A DNA stretch of 64,000 nucleotides. It comes from Balanoglossus misakiensis (Eukaryota; Hemichordata). The notes under the pieces are model-generated. The model was not told the DNA's origin. It ran no database searches and saw nothing but the letters and a program-made list of their open reading frames with translations. A program made the position numbers and the translations under genes. Of the stretch, positions 1-13,947 are shown piece after piece. Position 1 is the stretch's first letter. Each line of letters begins with the position of its first letter. Location: the NCBI GenBank assembly GCA_040954595.2, contig CM082584.2, positions 2,728,001-2,792,000 on the forward strand. Direction: 5' to 3'.

Positions 1-3000
1 ATTGCATCACTATCTACCCTGATGCATCATCAACCTTGCTTCGCCATTTACCCTGATGCAAAGAATCAGATTCAATGTCATCGTTGCATTAGCAATGTCA
101 AAGTACAGTGCTTTTGGACACGTATTAACCCAGGGATTTACAGACAACTTTAAATCCCCCTGTAGGCATTTTATACCCATGTCAAAGTGAAGTGTTTGCA
201 TCACTATCTACCCTGATGCATCATAAAGCTTGTTACGCCATTTACCCTGATGCAAAGAATCAGATTCAATGTCATCATTGCATTAGCAATGTCAAAGTAC
301 AGTGCTTTTCGACACGTATTAACCCACAGATTTTTCAACAACCTGAAATCCCCATATGCATTTAATACCCATGTCAAAGTGAAGTGTTTGCATCACTATC
401 TACCCTGATGCATCATAAAGCTTGCTACGCCATTTACCCTGATGCAAAGAATCAGATTCAATGTCATCGTTATATTAGCAATGTCAAAGTACAGTGCTTT
501 TGGACACGTATTAACCCAGGGATTTATCATCAACTTGAAATCCCCATATGCATTTAATACCCATGTCAAAGTGAAGTGATTGCATCACTATCTATCCTGA
601 TGCATCATCAACCTTGCTTCGCTATTTGCCCTGATGCAAAGAATCAGATTCAATGTCATCGTTGCATTAGCAATGTCAAATTAGAGTGCTTTTGGCCACG
701 TATTAACCTATGGATTTACATTTAACATTAAATACCCATGTGAAAGTGCAGAGTTTGCATCACCATCTACTCTGATGCATCATTGAGCTTGCTTCGCCAT
801 TTGCCCTAATGCAAAGAATCCCATTCAATGTCACCATTGCAAATGCAATGTCAAAGTACAGTGCTTTCCGCCACGTATTAACCCAGGGATTTACAGCCAA
901 CTTTAAATCCCCCAGTAGGCATTTTATACCCATGTCAAAGTGCAGAGCTTGCATCACTATCTACCCTGATGCATCATCAACCTTGCTTCGCCATTTACCC
1001 TGATGCAAAGAATCAGATTCAATGTCATCGTTGCATTAGCAATGTCAAAGTACAGTGCTTTTGGACACGTATTAACCCAGGGATTTACAGACAACTTTAA
1101 ATCCCCCTGTAGGCATTTTACACCCATGTCAAAGTGAAGTGTTTGCATCACTATCTACCCAGATGCATCATAAAGCTTGCTACGCCATTTACCCTGATGC
1201 AAAGAATCAGATTCAATGTCATCGTTGCATTAGCAATGTCAAAGTACAGTGCTTTTGGACACGTATTAACCCAGGGATTTACAGACAACTTTAAATCCCC
1301 CTGTAGGCATTTTATACCCATGTCAAAGTGAAGTGTTTGCATCACTATCTACCCTGATGCATCATAAAGCTTGTTACGCCATTTACCCTGATGCAAAGAA
1401 TCAGATTCAATGTCATCATTGCATTAGCAATGTCAAAGTACAGTGCTTTTCGACACGTATTAACCCACAGATTTTTCAACAACCTGAAATCCCCATATGC
1501 ATTTAATACCCATGTCAAAGTGAAGTGTTTGCATCACTATCTACCCTGATGCATCATAAAGCTTGCTACGCCATTTACCCTGATGCAAAGAATCAGATTC
1601 AATGTCATCGTTATATTAGCAATGTCAAAGTACAGTGCTTTTGGACACGTATTAACCCAGGGATTTATCATCAACTTGAAATCCCCATATGCATTTAATA
1701 CCCATGTCAAAGTGAAGTGATTGCATCACTATCTATCCTGATGCATCATCAACCTTGCTTCGCTATTTGCCCTGATGCAAAGAATCAGATTCAATGTCAT
1801 CGTTGCATTAGCAATGTCAAATTAGAGTGCTTTTGGCCACGTATTAACCTATGGATTTACATTTAACATTAAATACCCATGTGAAAGTGCAGAGTTTGCA
1901 TCACCATCTACTCTGATGCATCATTGAGCTTGCTTCGCCATTTGCCCTAATGCAAAGAATCCCATTCAATGTCACCATTGCAAATGCAATGTCAAAGTAC
2001 AGTGCTTTCCGCCACGTATTAACCCAGGGATTTACAGCCAACTTTAAATCCCCCAGTAGGCATTTTATACCCATGTCAAAGTGCAGAGCTTGCATCACTA
2101 TCTACCCTGATGCATCATCAACCTTGCTTCGCCATTTACCCTGATGCAAAGAATCAGATTCAATGTCATCGTTGCATTAGCAATGTCAAAGTACAGTGCT
2201 TTTGGACACGTATTAACCCAGGGATTTACAGACAACTTTAAATCCCCCTGTAGGCATTTTATACCCATGTCAAAGTGAAGTGTTTGCATCACTATCTACC
2301 CTGATGCATCATAAAGCTTGTTACGCCATTTACCCTGATGCAAAGAATCAGATTCAATGTCATCATTGCATTAGCAATGTCAAAGTACAGTGCTTTTCGA
2401 CACGTATTAACCCACAGATTTTTCAACAACCTGAAATCCCCATATGCATTTAATACCCATGTCAAAGTGAAGTGTTTGCATCACTATCTACCCTGATGCA
2501 TCATAAAGCTTGCTACGCCATTTACCCTGATGCAAAGAATCAGATTCAATGTCATCGTTATATTAGCAATGTCAAAGTACAGTGCTTTTGGACACGTATT
2601 AACCCAGGGATTTATCATCAACTTGAAATCCCCATATGCATTTAATACCCATGTCAAAGTGAAGTGATTGCATCACTATCTATCCTGATGCATCATCAAC
2701 CTTGCTTCGCTATTTGCCCTGATGCAAAGAATCAGATTCAATGTCATCGTTGCATTAGCAATGTCAAATTAGAGTGCTTTTGGCCACGTATTAACCTATG
2801 GATTTACATTTAACATTAAATACCCATGTGAAAGTGCAGAGTTTGCATCACCATCTACTCTGATGCATCATTGAGCTTGCTTCGCCATTTGCCCTAATGC
2901 AAAGAATCCCATTCAATGTCACCATTGCAAATGCAATGTCAAAGTACAGTGCTTTCCGCCACGTATTAACCCAGGGATTTACAGCCAACTTTAAATCCCC

Positions 3001-6000
3001 CAGTAGGCATTTTATACCCATGTCAAAGTGCAGAGCTTGCATCACTATCTACCCTGATGCATCATCAACCTTGCTTCGCCATTTACCCTGATGCAAAGAA
3101 TCAGATTCAATGTCATCGTTGCATTAGCAATGTCAAAGTACAGTGCTTTTGGACACGTATTAACCCAGGGATTTACAGACAACTTTAAATCCCCCTGTAG
3201 GCATTTTACACCCATGTCAAAGTGAAGTGTTTGCATCACTATCTACCCAGATGCATCATAAAGCTTGCTACGCCATTTACCCTGATGCAAAGAATCAGAT
3301 TCAATGTCATCGTTGCATTAGCAATGTCAAAGTACAGTGCTTTTGGACACGTATTAACCCACAGATTTTTCAACAACCTGAAATCCCCATATGCATTTAA
3401 TACCCATGTCAAAGTGAAGTGTTTGCATCACTATCTACCCTGATGCATCATAAAGCTTGCTACGCCATATACCCTGATGCAAAGAATCAGATTCAATGTC
3501 ATCGTTGCATTAGCAATGTCAAATTAGAGTGCTTTTGGCCACGTATTAACCTATGGATTTACATTTAACATTAAATACCCATGTGAAAGTGCAGAGTTTG
3601 CATCACCATCTACTGTGATGCATCATTGAGCTTGCTTCGCCATTTGCCCTAATGCAAAGAATCCCATTCAATGTCACCATTGCATATGCAATGTCAAAGT
3701 ACAGTGCTTTCCGCCACGTATTAACCCAGGGATTTACAGACAACTTTAAATCCCCCAGTAGGCATTTTATACCCATGTCAAAGTGCAGAGCTTGCATCAC
3801 TATCTACCCTGATGCATCATCAACCTTGCTTCGCCATTTACCCTGATGCAAAGAATCAGATTCAATGTCATCGTTGCATTAGCAATGTCAAAGTACAGTG
3901 CTTTTGGACACGTATTAACCCAGGGATTTACAGACAACTTTAAATCCCCCTGTAGGCATTTTATACCCATGTCAAAGTGAAGTGTTTGCATCACTATCTA
4001 CCCTGATGCATCATAAAGCTTGTTACGCCATTTACCCTGATGCAAAGAATCAGATTCAATGTCATCATTGCATTAGCAATGTCAAAGTACAGTGCTTTTC
4101 GACACGTATTAACCCACAGATTTTTCAACAACCTGAAATCCCCATATGCATTTAATACCCATGTCAAAGTGAAGTGTTTGCATCACTATCTACCCTGATG
4201 CATCATAAAGCTTGCTACGCCATTTACCCTGATGCAAAGAATCAGATTCAATGTCATCGTTATATTAGCAATGTCAAAGTACAGTGCTTTTGGACACGTA
4301 TTAACCCAGGGATTTATCATCAACTTGAAATCCCCATATGCATTTAATACCCATGTCAAAGTGAAGTGATTGCATCACTATCTATCCTGATGCATCATCA
4401 ACCTTGCTTCGCTATTTGCCCTGATGCAAAGAATCAGATTCAATGTCATCGTTGCATTAGCAATGTCAAATTAGAGTGCTTTTGGCCACGTATTAACCTA
4501 TGGATTTACATTTAACATTAAATACCCATGTGAAAGTGCAGAGTTTGCATCACCATCTACTCTGATGCATCATTGAGCTTGCTTCGCCATTTGCCCTAAT
4601 GCAAAGAATCCCATTCAATGTCACCATTGCAAATGCAATGTCAAAGTACAGTGCTTTCCGCCACGTATTAACCCAGGGATTTACAGCCAACTTTAAATCC
4701 CCCAGTAGGCATTTTATACCCATGTCAAAGTGCAGAGCTTGCATCACTATCTACCCTGATGCATCATCAACCTTGCTTCGCCATTTACCCTGATGCAAAG
4801 AATCAGATTCAATGTCATCGTTGCATTAGCAATGTCAAAGTACAGTGCTTTTGGACACGTATTAACCCAGGGATTTACAGACAACTTTAAATCCCCCTGT
4901 AGGCATTTTACACCCATGTCAAAGTGAAGTGTTTGCATCACTATCTACCCAGATGCATCATAAAGCTTGCTACGCCATTTACCCTGATGCAAAGAATCAG
5001 ATTCAATGTCATCGTTGCATTAGCAATGTCAAAGTACAGTGCTTTTGGACACGTATTAACCCACAGATTTTTCAACAACCTGAAATCCCCATATGCATTT
5101 AATACCCATGTCAAAGTGAAGTGTTTGCATCACTATCTACCCTGATGCATCATAAAGCTTGCTACGCCATATACCCTGATGCAAAGAATCAGATTCAATG
5201 TCATCGTTGCATTAGCAATGTCAAATTAGAGTGCTTTTGGCCACGTATTAACCTATGGATTTACATTTAACATTAAATACCCATGTGAAAGTGCAGAGTT
5301 TGCATCACCATCTACTGTGATGCATCATTGAGCTTGCTTCGCCATTTGCCCTAATGCAAAGAATCCCATTCAATGTCACCATTGCATATGCAATGTCAAA
5401 GTACAGTGCTTTCCGCCACGTATTAACCCAGGGATTTACAGACAACTTTAAATCCCCCAGTAGGCATTTTATACCCATGTCAAAGTGCAGAGCTTGCATC
5501 ACTATCTACCCTGATGCATCATCAACCTTGCTTCGCCATTTACCCTGATGCAAAGAATCAGATTCAATGTCATCGTTGCATTAGCAATGTCAAAGTACAG
5601 TGCTTTTGGACACGTATTATAACCCACAGATTTTTCAACAACATGAAATCCCCATATGCATTTAATACCCATGTCAAAGTGAAGTGTTTGCATCACTATC
5701 TACCCTGATGCATCATAAAGCTTGCTACGCCATATACCCTGATGCAAAGAATCAGATTCAATGTCATCGTTGCATTAGCAATGTCAAAGTACAGTGCTTT
5801 TGGACACGTATTAACCCAGGGATTTATCATCAACTTGAAATCCCCATATGCATTTAATACCAATGTCAAAGTGAAGTGATTGCATCACTATCTACCCTGA
5901 TGCATCATCAACCTTGCTTCGCCATTTGCCCTGATGCAGAGAATCAGATTCAATGTCATCGTTTTATTAGCAATGTCAAATTAGAGTGCTTTTGGCCACG

Positions 6001-9000
6001 TATTAACCTATGGATTTACATTTAACATTAAATACCCATGTGAAAGTGCAGAGTTTGCATCACCATCTACTCTGATGAATCATTACGCTTGCTTACGAAT
6101 TTGCCCTAATGCAAAGAATCCCATTCAATGTCACCATTGCATATGCAATGTCAAAGTACAGTGCTTTCCGCCACGTATTAACCCAGGGATTTACAGACAA
6201 CTTTAAATCCCCCTGTAGGCATTTTATACCCATGTTAAAGTGCAGAGCTTGCATCACTATCTACCCTGATGCATCATCAACCTTGCTTCGCCATTTACCC
6301 TGATGCAAAGAATCAGATTCAATGTCATCGCTGCATTAGCAATGTCAAAGTACAGTGTTTTTGGACACGTATTAACCCAGGGATTTACAGACAACTTTAA
6401 ATCCCCCTGTAGGCATTTTATACCCATGTCAAAGTGAAGTGTTTGCATCACTATCTACCCTGATGCATCATAAAGCTTGCTACGCCATTTACCCTGATGC
6501 AAAGAATCAGATTCAATGTCATCGTTGCATTAGCAATGTCAAATTAGAGTGCTTTTGGCCACGTATTAACCTATGGATTTACATTTAACATTAAATACCC
6601 ATGTGAAAGTGCAGAGTTTGCATCACCATCTACTCTGATGCATCATTGAGCTTGCTTCGCCATTTGCCCTAATGCAAAGAATCCCATTCAATGTCACCAT
6701 TGCATATGCAATGTCAAAGTACAGTGCTTTCCGCCACGTATTAACCCAGGGATTTACAGACAACTTTAAATCCCCCTGTAGGCATTTTATACCCATGTCA
6801 AAGTGAAGTGTTTGCATCACTATCTACCCTGATGCATCATAAAGCTTGCTACGCCATTTACCCTGATGCAAAGAATCAGATTCAATGTCATCATTGCATT
6901 AGCAATGTCAAAGTACAGTGCTTTTCGACACGTATTAACCCACAGATTTTTCAACAACCTGAAATCCCCATATGCATTTAATACCCATGACAAAGTGAAG
7001 TGTTTGCATTACTATCTACCCTGATGCATCATAAAGCTTGCTACGCCATTTACCCTGATGCAAACAATCAGATTCAATGTCATCGTTGCATTAGCAATGT
7101 CAAATTAGAGTGCTTTTGGCCACGTATTAACCTATGGATTTACATTTAACATTAAATACCCATGTGAAAGTGCAGAGTTTGCATCACCATCTACTGTGAT
7201 GCATCATTGAGCTTGCTTCGCCATTTGCCCTAATGCAAAGAATCCCATTCAATGTCACCATTGCATATGCAATGTCAAAGTACAGTGCTTTCCGCCACGT
7301 ATTAACCCAGGGATTTACAGACAACTTTAAATCCCCCAGTAGGCATTTTATACCCATGTCAAAGTGCAGAGCTTGCATCACTATCTACCCTGATGCATCA
7401 TCAACCTTGCTTCGCCATTTACCCTGATGCAAAGAATCAGATTCAATGTCATCGTTGCATTAGCAATGTCAAAGTACAGTGCTTTTGGACACGTATTAAC
7501 CCACAGATTTTTCAACAACATGAAATCCCCATATGCATTTAATACCCATGTCAAAGTGAAGTGTTTGCATCACTATCTACCCTGATGCATCATAAAGCTT
7601 GCTACGCCATATACCCTGATGCAAAGAATCAGATTCAATGTCATCGTTGCATTAGCAATGTCAAAGTACAGTGCTTTTGGACACGTATTAACCCACAGAT
7701 TTTTCAACAACATGAAATCCCCATATGCATTTAATACCCATGTCAAAGTGAAGTGTTTGCATCACTATCTACCCTGATGCATCATCAACCTTGCTTCGCC
7801 ATTTACCCTGATGCAAAGAATCAGATTCAATGTCATCGCTGCATTAGCAATGTCAAAGTACAGTGTTTTTGGACACGTATTAACCCAGGGATTTACAGAC
7901 AACTTTAAATCCCCCTGTAGGCATTTTATACCCATGTCAAAGTGAAGTGTTTGCATCACTATCTACCCTGATGCATCATAAAGCTTGCTACGCCATTTAC
8001 CCTGATGCAAAGAATCAGATTCAATGTCATCGTTGCATTAGCAATGTCAAATTAGAGTGCTTTTGGCCACGTATTAACCTATGGATTTACATTTAACATT
8101 AAATACCCATGTGAAAGTGCAGAGTTTGCATCACCATCTACTCTGATGAATCATTACGCTTGCTTACGAATTTGCCCTAATGCAAAGAATCCCATTCAAT
8201 GTCACCATTGCATATGCAATGTCAAAGTACAGTGCTTTCCGCCACGTATTAACCCAGGGATTTACAGACAACTTTAAATCCCCCTGTAGGCATTTTATAC
8301 CCATGTTAAAGTGCAGAGCTTGCATCACTATCTACCCTGATGCATCATCAACCTTGCTTCGCCATTTACCCTGATGCAAAGAATCAGATTCAATGTCATC
8401 GCTGCATTAGCAATGTCAAAGTACAGTGTTTTTGGACACGTATTAACCCAGGGATTTACAGACAACTTTAAATCCCCCTGTAGGCATTTTATACCCATGT
8501 CAAAGTGAAGTGTTTGCATCACTATCTACCCTGATGCATCATAAAGCTTGCTACGCCATTTACCCTGATGCAAAGAATCAGATTCAATGTCATCGTTGCA
8601 TTAGCAATGTCAAATTAGAGTGCTTTTGGCCACGTATTAACCTATGGATTTACATTTAACATTAAATACCCATGTGAAAGTGCAGAGTTTGCATCACCAT
8701 CTACTTATGCATCATTGAGCTTGCTTCGCCATTTGCCCTAATGCAAAGAATCCCATTCAATGTCACCATTGCATATGCAATGTCAAAGTACAGTGCTTTC
8801 CGCCACGTATTAACCCAGGGATTTACAGACAACTTTAAATCCCCCTGTAGGCATTTTATACCCATGTCAAAGTGAAGTGTTTGCATCACTATCTACCCTG
8901 ATGCATCATAAAGCTTGCTACGCCATTTACCCTGATGCAAAGAATCAGATTCAATGTCATCATTGCATTAGCAATGTCAAAGTACAGTGCTTTTCGACAC

Positions 9001-11497
9001 GTATTAACCCACAGATTTTTCAACAACCTGAAATCCCCATATGCATTTAATACCCATGACAAAGTGAAGTGTTTGCATTACTATCTACCCTGATGCATCA
9101 TAAAGCTTGCTACGCCATTTACCCTGATGCAAAGAATCAGATTCAATGTCATCGTTGCATTAGCAATGTCAAAGTACAGTGCTTTTGGACACGTATTAAC
9201 CCACAGATTTTTCAACAACCTGAAATCCCCATATGCATTTAATACCCATGTCAAAGTGAAGTGTTTGCATTACTATCTACCCTGATGCATCATAAAGCTT
9301 GCTACGCCATATACCCTGATGCAAAGAATCAGATTCAATGTCATCGTTGCATTAGCAATGTCAAATTACAGTGCTTTTGGACACGTATTAAACCAGGGAT
9401 TTATCATCAACTTGAAATCCCCATATGCATTTAATACCAATGTCAAAGTGAAGTGATTGCATCACTATCTACCCTGATGCATCATCAACCTTGCTTCGCC
9501 ATTTGCCCTGATGCAAAGAATCAGATTCAATGTCATCGTTGCATTAGCAATGTCAAATTAGAGTGCTTTTGGCCACGTATTAACCTATGGATTTACAGTT
9601 AACATTAAATACCCATGTGAAAGTGCAGAGTTTGCATCACCATCTACTCTGATGCATCATTGAGCTTGCATGCCATTTGCCCTAATGCAAAGAATCCCAT
9701 TCAATGTCACCATTGCATATGCAATGTCAAAGTACAGTGCTTTCCGCCACGTATTAACCCAGGGATTTACAGACAACTTTAAATCCCCCTGTAGGCATTT
9801 TATACCCATGTTAAAGTGCAGAGCTTGCATCACTATCTACCCTGATGCATCATCAACCTTGCTTCGCCATTTACCCTGATGCAAAGAATCAGATTCAATG
9901 TCATCGCTGCATTAGCAATGTCAAAGTACAGTGTTTTTGGATACGTATTAACCCAGGGATTTACAGACAACTTTAAATCCCCCTGTAGGCATTTTATACC
10001 CATGTCAAAGTGAAGTGTTTGCATCACTATCTACCCTGATGCATCATAAAGCTTGCTACGCCATTTACCCTGATGCAAAGAATCAGATTCAATGTCATCA
10101 TTGCATTAGCAATGTCAAAGTACAGTGCTTTTGGACACGTATTAACCCACAGATTTTTCAACAACCTGAAATCCCCATATGCATTTAATACCCATGTCAA
10201 AGTGAAGTGTTTGCATTACTATCTACCCTGATGCATCATAAAGCTTGCTACGCCATATACCCTGATGCAAAGAATCAGATTCAATGTCATCGTTGCATTA
10301 GCAATGTCAAATTACAGTGCTTTTGGACACGTATTAAACCAGGGATTTATCATCAACTTGAAATCCCCATATGCATTTAATACCAATGTCAAAGTGAAGT
10401 GATTGCATCACTATCTACCCTGATGCATCATCAACCTTGCTTCGCCATTTGCCCTGATGCAAAGAATCAGATTCAATGTCATCGTTGCATTAGCAATGTC
10501 AAATTAGAGTGCTTTTGGCCACGTATTAACCTATGGATTTACAGTTAACATTAAATACCCATGTGAAAGTGCAGAGTTTGCATCACCATCTACTCTGATG
10601 CATCATTGAGCTTGCTTCGCCATTTGCCCTAATGCAAAGAATCCCATTCAATGTCACCATTGCATATGCAATGTCAAAGTACAGTGCTTTCCGCCACGTA
10701 TTAACCCAGGGATTTACAGACAACTTTAAATCCCCCTGTAGGCATTTTATACCCATGTCAAAGTGCAGAGCTTGCATCACTATCTACCCTGATGCATCAT
10801 CAACCTTGCTTCGCCATTTGCCCTGATGCAAAGAATCAGATTCAATGTCATCGTTGCATTAGCAATGTCAAATTAGAGTGCTTTTGGCCACGTATTAACC
10901 TATGGATTTACATTTAACATTAAATACCCATGTGAAAGTGCAGAGTTTGCATCACCATCTACTCTGATGCATCATTGAGCTTGCTTCGCCATTTACCCTG
11001 ATGCAAAGAATCTGATTCAATGTCATCGTTGCATTAGCAATGTCAAAGTACAGTGCTTTTGGACACGTATTAACCCAGGGATTTATCATCAACTTGAAAT
11101 CCCCATATGCATTTAATACCCATGTCAAAGTGAAGTGATTGCATCACTATCTACCCTGATGCATCATCAACCTTGCTTCGCCATTTGCCCTGATGCAAAG
11201 AATCAGATTCAATGTCATCGTTCCATTAACAATGTCAAAATAGAGTGCTTTTGGACACGTATTAACCTATGGATTTACATTTAACATTAAATACCCATGT
11301 GAAAGTGCAGAGCTTGCATCACCATCTACTCTGATGCATCATTGAGCTTGCTTCGCCATTTGCCCTAATGCAAAGAATCCCATTCAATGTCATCGTTGCA
11401 TTAGCAATGTCAAAGTACAGTGCTTTCCGCCACGTATTAACCCAGGGATTTACTGACAACTTTAAATCCCCCTATACACATTTTATACCCATGTCAA
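1..11497. repeat. Satellite array, ~190-bp monomer with higher-order structure
   Basis: About 60 head-to-tail monomers of roughly 188-197 bp fill this region, and base 1 already lies inside a monomer, so the array continues to the left. Each monomer carries landmarks such as CTACCCTGATGCATCAT, GAATCAGATTC (a 5-bp inverted repeat), ATGTCAAAGTACAGTGC and ACGTATTAACC. Several monomer types are distinguishable; one type (containing GAATCCCATTCAATG) recurs near 747, 1888, 2835, 3590, 4537, 5292, 6047, 6610 and 7171. Two related segments within each monomer (ATGTCAAAGTACAGTG and ATGTCAAAGTGAAGTG) suggest it may itself descend from a duplicated half-unit. The open frames of 64-65 codons on both strands repeat because the monomers are alike; they look non-coding. 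Higher-order organisation is typical of centromeric or pericentromeric satellites, but location cannot be decided from sequence alone. Confidence 0.95.
760..5304. repeat. Higher-order repeat blocks of 6, 5, 4, 5, 4 monomers
   Basis: Taking the GAATCCCATT monomer type as marker, successive blocks measure 1,141, 947, 755, 947 and 755 bp, i.e. 6, 5, 4, 5 and 4 monomers. The 4- and 5-monomer blocks alternate to make a 1,702-bp super-unit: 2,848 onward reappears at 4,550, and 3,603 at 5,305, sharing even the rare variant ACACCCATG. Left of this, the segment from base 10 matches that at 1,151 (1,141-bp shift). Blocks farther right are shorter (about 560 bp, three monomers). Block length change by whole monomers is expected from unequal crossing-over. 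Confidence 0.85.
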
Positions 11498-11545
11498 AGT
11501 GCCAGGGTTCGAACCCATGATCCTCTAACCACTGGACTATGACTA
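11498..11545 (-). other. Shortened tRNA-like sequence at the satellite edge
   Basis: On the minus strand a good A-box (TAGTCCAGTGG) followed by TTAGAG and a good B-box (GGGTTCGAACCC) are seen, but only about 13 bases separate them, so the anticodon arm is missing. It cannot be a working tRNA; it looks like a tRNA pseudogene or the head of a tRNA-derived SINE with an internal deletion. It abuts the last partial satellite monomer with no intervening sequence. Confidence 0.6.
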
Positions 11546-12780
11546 TGTGACAGAATGACCTTTCTGTATGGTGCCTTGTTTAGCTCCTAGTCAGATTTCA
11601 AGAAAATGTGGAAAAGTGCAAATTAGTCTCTTTGAATTTCCAACAACTCAGTTTGTCAGCTCCCATATCCCAGTTCTCTGACCAGTTCCCGTTCTTCTTA
11701 GATGTCACAATACTGATCACAAGACATGCAGTTGTACACTTTGCGGAAAACATTATGAATATATGCAGATAAGAAAAGACTTACTTGTGGGCAATTTAAA
11801 CACAACATTTTGAGTAAAGTGGGTAAAATAGGATTAAAGTTGGTTTATAAAGGCATATCGAAAAGAATCTACTTCAATTTGTTCATTTCTGAAATTTGAG
11901 AATATGAATATGCATGTTTTATTTGCCATATATGAACACCAATGAAAAGTTATGTTTCCAGCTTAGGTATTGGTGGATTTGAACCACCTGACATCAGAAG
12001 ACGCCTCCAGAATACCTCTAATTTGGTTGCATAATTTTCATGTGAATGTTCATAATATAGCGATTGATTAATCCCTAATTTTTTATTTTTATTTTTTTTT
12101 GAGGGGGGGGGGGGGGGGGCTGGAGGGGGGTGGAGGTTCAAGTAGTAAATCTTGCAGGCCAATTTGAAACAATGTGTCATGTAGTTAACCTGAAAGAAAT
12201 TAACACAAATAGTTTCTGCTCTTTTTGAAACAAGGTGTCATGTGGTTGAACTGTGACAATGGGCCAGTCAAAATAGCATCTGCAAATTATGCACACAATA
12301 GAGTGATGGGTTAGTGGGTTAAGTTTACTTTTACCTTAGCATTATATAACACACTATCGTGTACATAATCTCGCAGAGCTCTATCATAATTGTTTTCAAA
12401 TAAAGCAAGATAACTACTTGTATGATTACATATCTAATTTACGCGCCTAAAGGGCAGTTAAAAACCTCAGACCAGTTACAAAAGAGGAAAAAAAAACTGT
12501 CCTCTCCTCCTCTCACCCCATGATCTAAGCTAAATTTGGAATTTGGATGGGGTGGGGAGGTTTAGCTAACCTAACATGTTCTGCCTGTCTGTCGCGTACA
12601 ATGTGTCCATGCGCGAATACGATCACGGGTACCGTTGCGAGAAATTCCACCGAATAACGATGCTGACGAGTATTATCTATCTGAGAAATAATAGCATGTT
12701 ATTCATAAAACATACACATTAACCAATTAATGAACCAACATGATTATTAGACCCTGGACACTTATTTAATGTTATATCAT
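11546..12780. other. Unique non-coding stretch
   Basis: No convincing gene. The sequence is AT-rich and non-repetitive apart from a T-rich and poly-G stretch near 12,080-12,135. The minus-strand open frame across it is proline-rich only because it reads the G-run. Confidence 0.6.
12103..12119 (+). repeat. Poly-G run (17 G)
   Basis: Seventeen consecutive G, preceded by T-rich sequence and followed by further G-clusters (GGAGGGGGGTGGAGG). It could form a G-quadruplex. Three similar runs occur at 26,792, 36,016 and 37,560. Confidence 0.95.
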
Positions 12781-13260
12781 TATTATACCTCTGTCATCAT
12801 CATCAATATTAACACCCTTGTATACTTAATATCACCATAAGCCATCACCGCAATTATTAATCGTTATTATACCTTTCCATGATTGTTACCTTTATTAAAC
12901 CCGACACAGTTATCACCATTTATTATACCCTTCTCATTCATATACCCATTATAACCTGTGTACACAAGTCATCATCATATTATAAACCCATTATTATACC
13001 TTTTATACCAGTCACATTTGTTACCCTATTATCATTCCCTTCATCCAAAAAACCACTGTTACCCCTGTATAACCTGTGTACACTCAAATTTTACCATAAG
13101 CCATCATCACATTTGTAACCCTTTTATTAAACCATTCATATTTGTTCGCCTTTATTATACCATACACATTTATGAACCTATTATCATACCCTGCACAAAG
13201 CCATTGCTGTTAACCTCATTTTAGCATAAGTAATCACTACCAATTATTAACCAGATTTAT
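12780..13260. repeat. AT-rich low-complexity region with recurring TTATACC motifs
   Basis: Short phrases such as CATTATTATACC, ATAAACCCATTATTATACC and CATCATCA recur irregularly without a fixed period. This is a degenerate simple-sequence region. Two overlapping plus-strand open frames are rich in Ile, Pro, His and Thr because of this composition and I do not regard them as genes. Confidence 0.6.
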
Positions 13261-13379
13261 TGGACTATTAAGTTTTATATTACGATCACTTCGTTTTGTA
13301 CTCCTATATAACTCTACCTCATAATTTCGGTCAATAGGTTTATTATGTTGAAACTCCACTTCTCCATCCTTCCACATCT

Positions 13380-13930
13380 CCATCCTTTAAGTTGACGCTC
13401 CACGGCACCATCCATCCACCAAAGTTTATATTTCAGCAGGTTGACTATGGTTGACGCCCCGCACCATCCATCCATCAAAGTTTAATATTAGTAGGTTGAC
13501 TATGGTTGACACTCCGCTCCATCCATCCATCCATCAAATTTTACGTTAGTAGGTTGATTATGGTGTTACCAGTGAGCCCTACAGGAAAAAAAGAGAAAAA
13601 AGAGAAAAAAAAACTCTTCTTCTCCATCCTTCCACTTCTCCATCGTTTAAGTTGACGCTCCATGGCACTATCCATCCATCAAAGTTTATATTTCAGCAGG
13701 TTGACTATGGTTGACGCTCCGCCCCATCCATCCATCAAAGTTTATATTTAGTAGGTTGACTATGGTTGACGCTCCGTTCCATCCATCCATCAAAGTTTAA
13801 TATTAGTAGGTTGACTATGGTTGACGCTCCGCTCCATCCATCCATCAAAGTTTATATTAGTAGGTTGACTATGGTTGACACTCCGCTCCACCCATCCATC
13901 AAATTTTACGTTAGTAGGTTGATTATGGTG
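13380..13930. repeat. Minisatellite, 55-bp unit, in two blocks
   Basis: Copies of a unit containing GGTTGACTATGGTTGAC and CCATCCATCCATCAAAGTTT start at 13,439, 13,494 and 13,552 and again at 13,699, 13,754, 13,809, 13,863 and 13,917, giving spacings of 54-58 bp. The blocks are separated by a purine-rich spacer that follows the phrase GTGTTACCAGTGAGCCCTAC; the same phrase, slightly altered, closes the second block, so the whole block plus spacer appears duplicated. Confidence 0.9.
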
Positions 13931-13947
13931 TTACCATTGGGGCCTAC

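Noticed and set aside
1-11497. Dozens of 64-65 codon open frames on both strands
   Set aside because: They repeat with the satellite monomer, overlap on opposite strands and begin and end at the same monomer points; sequence identity explains them without coding.
1-11497. CENP-B box in the satellite (CTTCGCCATTTACCCTG)
   Set aside because: TTCG is present but the central A and the CGGG of the box are not, so there is no real match.
1-11497. CRISPR array
   Set aside because: The repeats are contiguous ~190-bp monomers without short repeats and unique spacers, in animal DNA.
11498-11545. Functional tRNA gene
   Set aside because: A- and B-boxes are too close and the anticodon arm is absent.
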